A stretch of DNA of 24,147 nt. It comes from Spirochaetia bacterium. GTDB taxonomy: Bacteria > Spirochaetota > Spirochaetia > DTKZ01. Within the stretch, counting starts at the first letter, position 1, and each line of letters starts with the position of its first letter. Under the pieces are notes generated by a model that was not told the DNA's origin, searched no databases, and saw only the letters and a program-made list of their open reading frames with translations. The translations under genes and the position numbers were made by a program. Where the stretch lies: positions 1-24,147 of the forward strand of contig JAISXE010000129.1 of the NCBI GenBank assembly GCA_031270615.1, in the 5' to 3' direction. Below are positions 8,223 to 16,019 of this stretch, in pieces.

Positions 8223-9394
8223 ATGAACCAGATAAGAATAACCGAACTTACGGAAAACACCTATTACACCACGCCGGTGTGGTTGGACGACAAGTATATC
8301 ATTCTGTCCCAGAACATTCCCGTCACGGACATCCTCATCAAACGGCTAAAAAAGTGGAACTATGCCGCCGTTTATACGGAAGGCCCAACGGACACCCAGA
8401 CCTTCAGCGACATCGAGGCAGGCACCTCGGAAAGCAGCACCCTCACCCTGACGCAGAACCTGAAAGAACAGGAAAACATCAAAGACGTCGCGGCCTTTTA
8501 CAAAGAGATGCTGGACTTCACCGAAAAACGGTTTACCGACTTTGTCACAAAAAACACCCTCTCCATAAAACTCATCAGCGACAAAGTCAAGGAAACCATC
8601 GAAAAAGTAAAAAACCGCAAAAATTACATCCTGCGCCTTGCCGACATGCAGGCCCAGGAAAAAAGCTACATCGTCGCCCATTCAGTAAAAACGACTATCC
8701 TGGGCTGCGCCGTGGGCGCCCAGCTCAAACTGCCCCCCCACAAACTCATCGAGCTGGGAATCGGCGCCCTGCTCCATGAAATCGGCATGATCCGCCTGCC
8801 CCCGCAGCTCTACATGTCGGACAAGGTCCTTACGCCGGAAGAAAAGCGGGCCATCACCGCCCACACGGTTTTGGGTTTCAAGATACTCAAGTCCTTCGCC
8901 TTCCCCATGCCCGTGTGCCTCTCGATCCTAGAACACCACGAGCATCCAGACGGGAGCGGCTATCCCCGGGGAATCACCGACGAGAGGATCTCCCCGCGGC
9001 AAAAATCATCGGCCTGTGCAGCGCCTACGCGGCCCTTGTCTCCAAGCGCCCCTATCGCCCCGGCAGGGAGAGCCATTCGGTTATCCTTGACCTCCTGAAA
9101 GGCAGGGGAAAGCAGTATGACGAGCTGGTCCTCAAAGCCCTGGTAGTCTGCCTGTCCCTGTATCCGGTAGGAAGCTATGTCCTTCTTGCCAACGGCACGC
9201 GGGGCCTCGTCGTGGAACCCAACCCGGGCAACCCGAAAGCGCCCACGGTCAAGGTCCTCATCAACCAGACCGGCGGCAAACTGCCTGACCCCTACCTCGT
9301 AAAAAGCGACGAACCCGACACGCAGATCGTGCGCCCCCTCACCCGGGAAGAATCCGTCCGCATCGATCCGAAAGCCATGGCCAACCAGGAATGA
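8223..9394 (+). pseudogene. HD-GYP domain protein, interrupted by a one-base frameshift
   Basis: HD-GYP proteins usually hydrolyse cyclic di-GMP. The reading frame opens at 8223, passes a short N-terminal module (residues 1-55), the HD region and GSGYPRG (Y247), then leaves frame. Restoring one C in the run CCCC at 8992-8995 continues the family sequence ISP-AAKIIGLCSAYAALVSKRPYRP in the frame that ends at 9394, giving about 390 residues. As written, the first frame ends at 9098 with unrelated residues. This may be a sequencing error in a homopolymer, a true lesion, or a phase-variable tract. The catalytic pair is H185-E186 (LLHEIG), not HD, so activity would be doubtful even when repaired. 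The ribosome binding site is weak. The stop overlaps the ATG at 9391. Confidence 0.85.
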
Positions 9395-9420
9395 CACAGC
9401 CCGGCCCAAAAGGAGATTCC

Positions 9421-11085
9421 ATGCCAAACGTCCACATCCGCATGCCTTCCGGCGAAACCCGGGAGCTTCCCCACGGGACGCCCGTGTCGCTCCTCGCGGA
9501 GGAAGCCCCGCAGGCAAAAAACAAAGGGGAAGAAATCATCGCGGCCCTTATCGACAACGAGCTGGTCAGCCTGGCCTACAAACTCAAGTTCAACGCGGCC
9601 TTCCAGCCGGTAACGGCGGACAGCCCCATCGGCATGTCGACCTACAAAAGATCGCTCTGTTTTCTCCTTACCATAGCGGCGCGGGAAATCTTTCCCGACA
9701 GGCCCCTGGTCATCGGCCATTCCTTTGGCGACGGGTACTTCTACAGTTTCAGCGGCCTGGAACGCATCGACGAGGCGGATCTCGCCCGCCTGGACGCGCG
9801 GATGCGGGACATGGCAGCCAGGAACCTGCCCATCGTGCGGGAAACCATTTCCTACACCGAGGCGAGGGATTACTTTGAATCCCACGGGCAGAAGGCGACC
9901 GCCCTGCTCCTGGATTTCCGCAACGAAAACAAAATCGCCATAACCCGCTGCGGGGACTTCATGGACCTGGCCCACTCCCCCCTGGCGCCTTTTACCGGCA
10001 TCCTCGACAACTTCCAGCTTTACCGCTACGGCGCGGGCTTTGTCCTGCGCTTTCCCTCGCGGCGCGGCCAGGAGGGCTTTCCCGCCTTCCAAGGCAGCCC
10101 CGTCCTGTACTCAATCTACCGCGAATACAAAAACTGGGGAAAAATCCTGAACGTCGCCTCCGTGGGGCAGCTGAACCGGATAAGCGCGGGAAAAAACATC
10201 AAGGATTTTATCTATGTGGCCGAAGCCCTGCACAACAAAAAAATCACCCGCATCGCCGACAGCATCTACGAACGCGGGAAGGACGTCAAAGCCGTCCTTA
10301 TCGCAGGCCCCTCCTCCTCCGGCAAAACGACCTTCACAAAAAAACTCGCCATAGACCTTACCGTCCACGGCTACATCCCGCTCGCGCTGTCCCTGGACGA
10401 CTACTTCCACCCGAGGGACAAAACCCCCCGAGACGCGGAAGGCAAGTACGACTTTGAATCCCTCGAAGCCATAGACGTGGAGCTTTTGAACAAACACCTC
10501 CTGTCCCTGTTCGACGGCCAGGAAGTGGAAATCCCCGCCTTCGATTTCAAATCAGGAAACCGCAGGGATTCGGGAACGCGGCTGCGGCTCCCCCCAAACG
10601 GCATCATCCTTATGGAAGGCATCCACGGCCTCAACGACAGACTCACCCCGCGCGTCCCGGCCGCATCGAAATTCAAAATCTACGTCAGCGCCCTCACCCA
10701 ACTGAACCTTGACGAGCACAACCGCGTCTCCACCACCGTCAACCGGCTTATCCGCCGCATGGTCCGCGACCAGCAATTCCGCGGCCACTCGGCCCACACC
10801 ACCCTCGCCATGTGGCCCTCGGTGCGCCGAGGCGAAGACAAAAACATCTTCCCCTTCCAGGACTCCGCGGACGCCTGCTTCAACTCCGCCCTCGACTACG
10901 AGCTGGGCGTGCTGAAACCCATCGCCGACCCCATCCTGCGCACAGTCAAACCCGGGCAGGATTCCTACCACGAAGCCCTGCGGCTTCTCTCGTTTTTGGA
11001 ATTCTTCATACCGATCCCCGTAAAGTATGTCCCCCCCGCCTCAATCCTGCGGGAGTTCGTAGGGGATTCGAGTTTTAAATATTAG
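9421..11085 (+). CDS. Nucleoside (uridine-type) kinase fused to TGS and ThrRS-like domains
   Basis: This cytoplasmic protein of 554 residues combines an N-terminal TGS domain (residues 1-65), a region like the second additional domain of threonyl-tRNA synthetase (about 70-230), and a P-loop kinase of the uridine kinase/phosphoribulokinase family. The Walker A is GPSSSGKT at 296-303, followed by LSLDDYF and an ILMEGIHGLN strand. The whole architecture is known from bacteria such as Thermotoga and spirochaetes; the usual reading is a nucleoside kinase. Histidines of the ThrRS editing centre are not evident (TYKRSL, VIGHSFGDGYFY). The ATG at 9421 has AAAGGAG five bases upstream; an ATG at 9391 overlaps the HD-GYP stop but has no good site. 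It is probably cotranscribed with the HD-GYP gene. Confidence 0.88.
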   Translation: MPNVHIRMPSGETRELPHGTPVSLLAEEAPQAKNKGEEIIAALIDNELVSLAYKLKFNAAFQPVTADSPIGMSTYKRSLCFLLTIAAREIFPDRPLVIGHSFGDGYFYSFSGLERIDEADLARLDARMRDMAARNLPIVRETISYTEARDYFESHGQKATALLLDFRNENKIAITRCGDFMDLAHSPLAPFTGILDNFQLYRYGAGFVLRFPSRRGQEGFPAFQGSPVLYSIYREYKNWGKILNVASVGQLNRISAGKNIKDFIYVAEALHNKKITRIADSIYERGKDVKAVLIAGPSSSGKTTFTKKLAIDLTVHGYIPLALSLDDYFHPRDKTPRDAEGKYDFESLEAIDVELLNKHLLSLFDGQEVEIPAFDFKSGNRRDSGTRLRLPPNGIILMEGIHGLNDRLTPRVPAASKFKIYVSALTQLNLDEHNRVSTTVNRLIRRMVRDQQFRGHSAHTTLAMWPSVRRGEDKNIFPFQDSADACFNSALDYELGVLKPIADPILRTVKPGQDSYHEALRLLSFLEFFIPIPVKYVPPASILREFVGDSSFKY

Positions 11086-11095
11086 TAAGGAAGCC

Positions 11096-11119
11096 GTTTA
11101 GAAACCGGGATTTCCAAAC
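11096..11119. terminator. Weak hairpin between convergent genes
   Basis: GTTTAGAAA (11096-11104) and TTTCCAAAC (11111-11119) pair with one mismatch around CCGGGA, 10 bases after the kinase stop. There is no T tract and the stem is AT-rich, so this is a weak terminator candidate. Confidence 0.3.
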
Positions 11120-11136
11120 AACCCTGTCAATCGCGA

Positions 11137-11325
11137 CTATCCCTGAAGCACAGCCATCTTGAGGATTTCCGCATAGTCCGTCCCCAAAATCCGATCTATC
11201 TTTGCCAGAATTTTCCCCTGGTCCTCAGGTTCCATCTGGCGGATGGCCAGCGTCAAATCCTGCGGGTCCATCCCCGGCAAACACTTTGAAAGCGCCTCTT
11301 CGTTCAAATCGGCCAAAGTCTGCAT
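11137..11325 (-). CDS. Small hypothetical protein of 62 residues, faintly FliG-like
   Basis: The likely product starts at the ATG at 11325 (MQTLADLNEEALSK...) with a weak ribosome-binding site (GGTGTGG). Upstream in-frame codons exist as far as 11466 but run into repeat copy B and read unlike a protein. The short sequence has coding character: charged, helical, with PGMDPQDLTLAIRQMEPED, which recalls the FliG pattern DxxDLALALKGAxEE. It is far too short for FliG and lacks its charged C-terminal motor residues. It could be a FliG fragment, a small adaptor, or chance similarity. It is convergent with the kinase gene and next to the repeat island. Confidence 0.5.
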   Translation of the reverse strand: MQTLADLNEEALSKCLPGMDPQDLTLAIRQMEPEDQGKILAKIDRILGTDYAEILKMAVLQG

Positions 11326-11400
11326 AGTTTCCACACCTAAAGTATAATCGATTTCCCAAAAAAATACAGCCCCTTGAGGAGCATCAGGAATCAGCAAAAT

Positions 11401-11640
11401 AAAGTGTGGAGTCTGGGCAGTCAAAAGAAGATTTTGGGCGCATTTTTTTGCCCGGCCAGCGGGCAAAAAAACCGGGCTTTCCGCTCCAATTCCTCGTGCT
11501 TGCTTCGCAAGCCCTGCGGGATTTCCGCTTCAATCCCTTGCGCTGCCGCGCCCCGCGCGTGGCCGCTTCGCGCCCCTCCAATCCGGGCTGCATGGGCGAG
11601 CAGCAATCCTGTCTTCAGGATTGCGACCAGCCCCTTGCGC
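11401..11640 (+). repeat. Dispersed hairpin repeat, copy B (fullest copy)
   Basis: Order: AAAGTGTGGA (11401), GGGCGC flank, perfect 12-bp hairpin TTTTTTTGCCCG/CGGGCAAAAAAA (11443-11471), CCGGGCTTTCCGCT, a small stem GCTTGC-TTC-GCAAGC (11498-11512), CCTGCGGGATTTCCGCTTCA, CCCTCCAATCC, GCATGGGCGAGCAG (11590-11603), hairpin CAATCCTG-TCTT-CAGGATTG (11604-11623) and CCAGCCCC. The final 55 bases (11586-11640) are exactly the reverse complement of the last 55 bases of the window. No gene fits here. A long plus-strand ORF that crosses it is the shadow of the binding-protein gene. Confidence 0.8.
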
Positions 11641-11820
11641 GGAACCGGTTCGCAAGCCGCTTCGCGGCGTCCCGCAATCGCCCTGTTGCCCGTATTTTCC
11701 GCAGTGCCTTTTTATCGTATCCCGCCATGTGGCCTGCAAGACAAACACGCTTTCGCGTGCCGCATCGCGGCGTCCCGCGCGGCTGCCGGCGGATGCCTTT
11801 GCAAGGCATCCGCCGGGGCG
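11641..11820. repeat. Cluster of short stem-loops downstream of the importer/dehydratase operon
   Basis: Stem-loops follow each other: CTTGCG/CGCAAG (11634-11656), GCCGC-TTC-GCGGC (11656-11668), CACGC-TTTC-GCGTG (about 11746-11759), GCCGC-ATC-GCGGC (11759-11771). The 20-base block starting GCCGC and ending GTCCCGC occurs twice (11656-11675 and 11759-11778) with one difference, inside the hairpin loop. No protein-coding signal is seen. Confidence 0.6.
11786..11816 (-). terminator. Perfect 14-bp hairpin at the end of the minus-strand operon
   Basis: CCGGCGGATGCCTT (11786-11799) and AAGGCATCCGCCGG (11803-11816) pair perfectly around TGC, 5 bases past the stop codon of the binding-protein gene. 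There is no T run, so it may protect the 3' end or stop transcription with a factor. Confidence 0.6.
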
Positions 11821-12852
11821 TTATTTGTCGGCCTGCAGTGCCTTTGCGGCCTCCTCGACATATTTGGTCTGGACCCACTTGTCGAAATCCACCTTGCCGT
11901 TGGAAAGCTTGGCATCAAGCAGAAACTGCTCCTCGTCCTTGAAAGACTGGATCATCTGCGGCGTGACAAGGGTATTCTGGTAAAACCGGCCTTCCGTGTA
12001 GAGCTTTCTGATGGCATTGGGATCCTGGCCGGTTCCTTTGGCAAAAGCCTGTATGGTTTCTTCAAAATGGCTGTCAACCCAGGACGCAAGCCCAAGGTCC
12101 GCTTTCAGCAGGCGCACCACCACATCGGGATACTCGCGCACGAATTTGCCGTTGGCGGAAATAACGCTGGGCACGACCCACTGGGGATGTTCTTTTTTCC
12201 TGCCGTCCAGGATCAGGCGTATCGCCCCGCTTTGCTCAAGGGTTATGATTGTCGAAGTGCTTTCCACAAACGCGTCTATATCTCCCCGCAAAAGCGCCGG
12301 ACCGGAGGCATCGAAATTCAGGTTCAGGCTTTCAATGTCATTCAGGCCAAGGCCGTGTTCTTTCAATGCCCTGGTCAACTGGTTGTGCCTCATCGTGCCG
12401 GTAAGGTAGGCGACCTTTTTCCCTTTCAGATCGGCGACGGACTGTATCGGGGAATTGGCGGCGACGGCAATGCTTTGAAGGGAGTTGGTCACGTCAAAAC
12501 TGGAAACCCCGATCAAGTAAACATCGGCGCCGCTGGCAGCGACACGCAGGGCGGGATCGACGCCGGTGTAAATAACGTCAACGCCCCCGGTAGCCAGCGT
12601 GGTAACCGCTTCCGACCCCCCGCCGGTAAACGGAAAAAACTCGACCTTGATCCCGTCCTTCCCGAATTCCTTGTTCAGAATGTCAAGCTGCTCAAACAAA
12701 ATAAATTTCAAATGCCCCGGCGCCGTGCTTCCGACACGGATAGCGCCCGGTTTTTTCGACGGGCTTTTGTCCCCGCAGCCGGAAATCGCCGCGAGCGAAA
12801 AAAGAACCGCCGCGGCCACGCCAAGCCGGATGTTTTTTTTCAGAAAACTCAT
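11821..12852 (-). CDS. ABC importer substrate-binding lipoprotein, NitT/TauT (SsuA-like) family
   Basis: The 343-residue product has a lipoprotein signal with the lipobox LAAISGC (Cys26), so it should be anchored outside the cytoplasmic membrane and deliver substrate to the permease encoded upstream. The fold reads as an NMT1/SsuA-type binding protein: IRVGSTAPGHLKF, GGSEAVTTLATGGVDVIYTGVDPALRVAASGADVYLIG (two stretches), SVADLKGKKVAYLTGT and DIDAFVESTSTI. This family takes sulfonates, taurine, nitrate, pyrimidine precursors and aromatic acids, so the ligand cannot be named. AGGAAGGAG lies seven bases before the ATG. It is the last gene of the minus-strand operon, 36 bases after the dehydratase-type subunit, and ends at a strong hairpin. 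Confidence 0.9.
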   Translation of the reverse strand: MSFLKKNIRLGVAAAVLFSLAAISGCGDKSPSKKPGAIRVGSTAPGHLKFILFEQLDILNKEFGKDGIKVEFFPFTGGGSEAVTTLATGGVDVIYTGVDPALRVAASGADVYLIGVSSFDVTNSLQSIAVAANSPIQSVADLKGKKVAYLTGTMRHNQLTRALKEHGLGLNDIESLNLNFDASGPALLRGDIDAFVESTSTIITLEQSGAIRLILDGRKKEHPQWVVPSVISANGKFVREYPDVVVRLLKADLGLASWVDSHFEETIQAFAKGTGQDPNAIRKLYTEGRFYQNTLVTPQMIQSFKDEEQFLLDAKLSNGKVDFDKWVQTKYVEEAAKALQADK

Positions 12853-12888
12853 ACCCTTACTCCTTCCTGTGAATATTTTTTATGTGCA

Positions 12889-14304
12889 TCATGAAAGCAT
12901 TTCTATAAACGCTTCCACCCTGTTTTGGGTCTGCTCATTGCCGTCCAGAAAGCCAAGCTCCGCGACCTGCAAATTGATGGTCGGAACGCCGCTCTGTTTT
13001 TTCACGATATCCGCAATCATCCTTGATACCGCGGACTGATAGTTACAGCCCCAGTTGTAGCCGCAGATAACGCCGTCGGCCCGGGTCTTTTTTACCAAAT
13101 CGACTATGTACTGCGCCCTTTGCTCTGTCGGCAGTTCGTAGTCATAGCCCAGAATCGTTTTCGCGATCTCCTCATAGGGGTTGCCCTGTTCCCCAACGTC
13201 CGCATAGATTTTGCTTAAATGGTCATCGGTGCCGACGAGTACCGCGCCCTTCTCTTCGGCAAAATTAACCCCAAAGCCGAAACAGGAACCCACGGTAAGA
13301 AGGCGGACGGGTTTTTCCGGTATGCCCGCGGCGCGCACGCCGTTTTCCGCACGCCGGATAACCTCCGCGTGGGCCTGTTGCAGGAATTCAAAACAGGCAA
13401 GCGAATCGCCGCGGTCAAAGCGGCCCGAGGTAATAATACTAAAAATATCCGCGCCGGTTACCGGAATCTCCCCGGCGTTCCATATTGCTTCCATGGTTTC
13501 GCGGGCAAGGCGCCGTCCGTGGTTCTCGCGCCGGATCTCCTTGCGCAGGTCTTCCTCCGTTACCACAGCCCCCCTCAGATCGCCCAGCTTTTTTACCAAA
13601 TCGTAGATAAGCTGCGCGACATAATCGACGGTCCATGCGCCGTCCCGCGTAACGGGGAAATCGATGAAATGCAGTTGGGTGTTTTTCAGCTTGGTCCGGT
13701 AGGCTTCAAGGATATAGGAATAATCGGTACAGCGCAGGCACAAATACGGGGCAACCATATCAACCGGCAGCGCGCTTTGATGGATTGCCTCAATTGAGCC
13801 GATGGGATTGTTGCAGCATTCGATTGAAATCGCCTGCCGCCCGTCTTCCATGATTTTCATCGCCCTGCGGTTCGCGTCTTTGACATCGAGGCCTTCCACC
13901 GCGTCCCTCGCCATGGCCCTCAGGGGGCCGGGAACGATGGGAATGGCACCGGCCGCAAAATACGGGTCAACCGTTTGCCCGCCCTCCACATGGACAATCG
14001 GGACGCCCTTTTCATGCGCCTTGATTAGGCGGTCCCTCATGGTCAGGTTCAGATAGCCGTATTTTATGCCGCTGAAAAAATGCACGTCTTTTGAAAGGCG
14101 GCTCTGGTTGTTCCTTTCCCTGTTGTAGGCATAGGGAAAACGCCTCGGCCCTTCAACCGTCATAAAATCCCATATCGCGGCCGAATCCACATAACTGCCG
14201 TCCATAAAATGCAGACCCGGCGTTTTCAAAAAATCCTCTTTGATTTCTTCGGGATAGGAAAAACGGCCTGCCGCATCATTCCTGTTTAATGCTTGAACAC
14301 TCAT
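12889..14304 (-). CDS. 2-hydroxyacyl-CoA dehydratase-type Fe-S subunit, HgdA-sized
   Basis: This 471-residue protein belongs to the HgdA/HgdB, FldB/FldC, BcrB/BcrC superfamily, whose members use [4Fe-4S] clusters for ATP-dependent one-electron reductions. It has the size of HgdA (about 477). Cysteines stand at 163, 164, 189, 192, 304, 341, 414 and 420, in family-like settings: IECCNNPIGS, YLCLRCTDYSY, TVGSCFGFG and GVICGYNWGCNYQS. C-terminal HGD-D-type text (RADGVICGYNWGC) is clear. The start is the ATG at 14304, preceded by AAGGAG, rather than an ATG 11 codons upstream that overlaps the permease stop. It lies between permease and binding-protein genes of an importer, an unusual place. No CoA-transferase or ligase is present, so the substrate need not be a CoA thioester. 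Confidence 0.85.
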   Translation of the reverse strand: MSVQALNRNDAAGRFSYPEEIKEDFLKTPGLHFMDGSYVDSAAIWDFMTVEGPRRFPYAYNRERNNQSRLSKDVHFFSGIKYGYLNLTMRDRLIKAHEKGVPIVHVEGGQTVDPYFAAGAIPIVPGPLRAMARDAVEGLDVKDANRRAMKIMEDGRQAISIECCNNPIGSIEAIHQSALPVDMVAPYLCLRCTDYSYILEAYRTKLKNTQLHFIDFPVTRDGAWTVDYVAQLIYDLVKKLGDLRGAVVTEEDLRKEIRRENHGRRLARETMEAIWNAGEIPVTGADIFSIITSGRFDRGDSLACFEFLQQAHAEVIRRAENGVRAAGIPEKPVRLLTVGSCFGFGVNFAEEKGAVLVGTDDHLSKIYADVGEQGNPYEEIAKTILGYDYELPTEQRAQYIVDLVKKTRADGVICGYNWGCNYQSAVSRMIADIVKKQSGVPTINLQVAELGFLDGNEQTQNRVEAFIEMLS

Positions 14305-14314
14305 TTTTTTCTCC

Positions 14315-15166
14315 TTATTTATTTTCCGACTCGTCATTCTGCAACTTCCATGATGTGGCTTTCTTCTCTATCCAAACAAGGAAGTAATTTAAAAACAAAC
14401 CCAAAATACACAGCGCTATGATGCCCGCGTACATATCGGGGAAATGGTAAATAAGCTGGGAATGCTGCACGAAAAATCCAAGCCCGGATCTCGCGGCGAT
14501 CATTTCGGCGCCGATTATCGCCATCATGGCGGACCTTCCGCCAAGGCGCATGCCCGCGACCAGCGAAGGAAAACTTGCCGGCAGTATGACTTTCCGGAAC
14601 ATATCCCTTTTTGAGGAACGCATGGAAACCGCCGCGCGGACAAGCAGGGGGTCAACATTTTTCACGCCGCTGATTGTATTGATAAGTATGTGCCAGACCG
14701 CGGCATAAAACGTCAAACCGACTTTCGATATTTCCCCAATGCCGAAAAGCATGATAAAAACAGGCAAAAGCGCAAACTGCGATACGTTCCGCAGGGTTTG
14801 AACAAGAAGGTCGGTGGCGCGTTCAAATTTCCTCGAATATCCCATAAGAAAGCCAAAGGGGATCGCCGTCACCGCAGCAAGCAAAAATCCCGCCATGGCG
14901 CGGAAAAGGCTGCTCCCGACATGCACGAAAATTTCCCCGCTTTTCAGCAAAGCGCCAAAAGCCAGCACGACATCCGAAAACGGCGGAAAGAATATCGGAT
15001 TCAGGACGCCGATTCCCGGCAGGACTTCCCACAGCAGACAGAAAAAACCTATCAGGGGAATGCCGCAAAAAAAGTTCCTGTACCTCGCCCACAAAATATG
15101 TATGTGCGGTTTTTCAACCCGGAAAACCCGCGTGCCCTGCGAATGAATATATGTCTGCGTGCCCAT
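14315..15166 (-). CDS. ABC importer permease, NitT/TauT (SsuC/TauC-like) family
   Basis: The 283-residue membrane protein has about six hydrophobic segments and the cytoplasmic EAA-type loop that docks the ATPase (AAVSMRSSKRDMFRKVILPA followed by SFPSLVAGMRLGGR). Family text such as FGFLMGYSRKFERATDLLVQ and LLPVFIMLFGIGEISK is plain. GGGAGG lies upstream of the ATG at 15166. It lies 13 bases after the ATPase stop and 10 bases before the dehydratase-type subunit, consistent with one transcript. It should pair with the binding lipoprotein at 11821-12852 and the ATPase at 15180-16019 to make one importer. Confidence 0.92.
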   Translation of the reverse strand: MGTQTYIHSQGTRVFRVEKPHIHILWARYRNFFCGIPLIGFFCLLWEVLPGIGVLNPIFFPPFSDVVLAFGALLKSGEIFVHVGSSLFRAMAGFLLAAVTAIPFGFLMGYSRKFERATDLLVQTLRNVSQFALLPVFIMLFGIGEISKVGLTFYAAVWHILINTISGVKNVDPLLVRAAVSMRSSKRDMFRKVILPASFPSLVAGMRLGGRSAMMAIIGAEMIAARSGLGFFVQHSQLIYHFPDMYAGIIALCILGLFLNYFLVWIEKKATSWKLQNDESENK

Positions 15167-15179
15167 CTTCCCTGCCTCC

Positions 15180-16019
15180 CTAGAGTTGACTGGATAAGGC
15201 GGACTTTTCCATATCGTCCTGGGCCTTATACACTTCGTCTTTCAATATGTCCCAGACCTTTTGCCGGTACGCCGCGAATTTCACGCTGTTTCTCGTGTAG
15301 TCGTCCCTCGGCCTGGGAATATTAATATCCACGATTTCCTTCACCTGTCCCGGCCGTGATGTCATGACGATGACGCGGTCGGCCAGGAATATTGCCTCCT
15401 CGATGCTATGGGTAACAAAGACGACGGTGTTGTGGATCCCTTCCCAGATTTGCAGAAGCTCAACCTGCAAAAGCTCCCTGGTCTGGTTATCCAGGGCGGC
15501 AAAAGGCTCGTCCATCAAAAGAACCTCCGGTTCAATGGCAAGGGCGCGGGCAATGGCGATACGCTGCTGCATGCCGCCGGAAAGCTGGTTGGGATGCCAT
15601 TTTTCAAAACCGCTTAACCCAATAAGCCGCAAAAGATGCCTGGCCTTTGCGCGCCGCAGGGCGGCGTCCACCCTGCGGATCTCCAGGGGGTATTCTATGT
15701 TGGACAGGGCGGTCCGCCAGGGGAACAGGGCGTACTGCTGAAACACATAACCAAGCCGTTCATTGGGTTCGGTCACTTCGTTTCCGTCTATGGTTACGCT
15801 CCCCCCGTTTTTCGCCGCCAGCCCCCCAAGGATGTTGAGCAGCACGGATTTTCCGCACCCGCTGGGACCGACAATAACCAGAAACTCACCGGATTTGACT
15901 TGCAGGCTGAAATCCTTCAACACCTGCAATTCGGAACTGACGGTTCCGTCCGCGCCCAGCTTTTGTTTGCCGGAAAGGATAAACCGCTTCTGAACGCCGG
16001 CGGCCACTATCTTCATCAT
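15180..16019 (-). CDS. ABC importer ATPase, NitT/TauT (SsuB/TauB-like) family
   Basis: The 279-residue protein powers the importer from the cytoplasmic side. Walker A is GPSGCGKS (51-58), the Q-loop sits in YVFQQYALFPW, the signature is LSGGMQQ (146-152), Walker B is VLLMDE (166-171), and the switch His is in FVTHSIEEA. ALFPWRTALSNIEYPLE is typical of SsuB/TauB-like ATPases. The start is an ATGATG at 16019-16014. The first ATG overlaps the stop of the dehydratase-type subunit upstream (ATGA), a sign of translational coupling between reductase and transporter genes. A short insert (residues 17-31, GKQKLGADGTVSSEL) lies ahead of the Walker A region. Confidence 0.93.
   Translation of the reverse strand: MMKIVAAGVQKRFILSGKQKLGADGTVSSELQVLKDFSLQVKSGEFLVIVGPSGCGKSVLLNILGGLAAKNGGSVTIDGNEVTEPNERLGYVFQQYALFPWRTALSNIEYPLEIRRVDAALRRAKARHLLRLIGLSGFEKWHPNQLSGGMQQRIAIARALAIEPEVLLMDEPFAALDNQTRELLQVELLQIWEGIHNTVVFVTHSIEEAIFLADRVIVMTSRPGQVKEIVDINIPRPRDDYTRNSVKFAAYRQKVWDILKDEVYKAQDDMEKSALSSQL

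Noticed and set aside
11401..11820. Integron attC sites or an insertion sequence
   Set aside because: No integrase or transposase gene, no attC core pair, and the stem-loops have no cassette ORFs between them.
11374..12894. Long plus-strand ORF of 506 codons
   Set aside because: It is antisense to the binding lipoprotein gene, which has a lipobox, Shine-Dalgarno and family motifs; the first part runs through repeat copy B.
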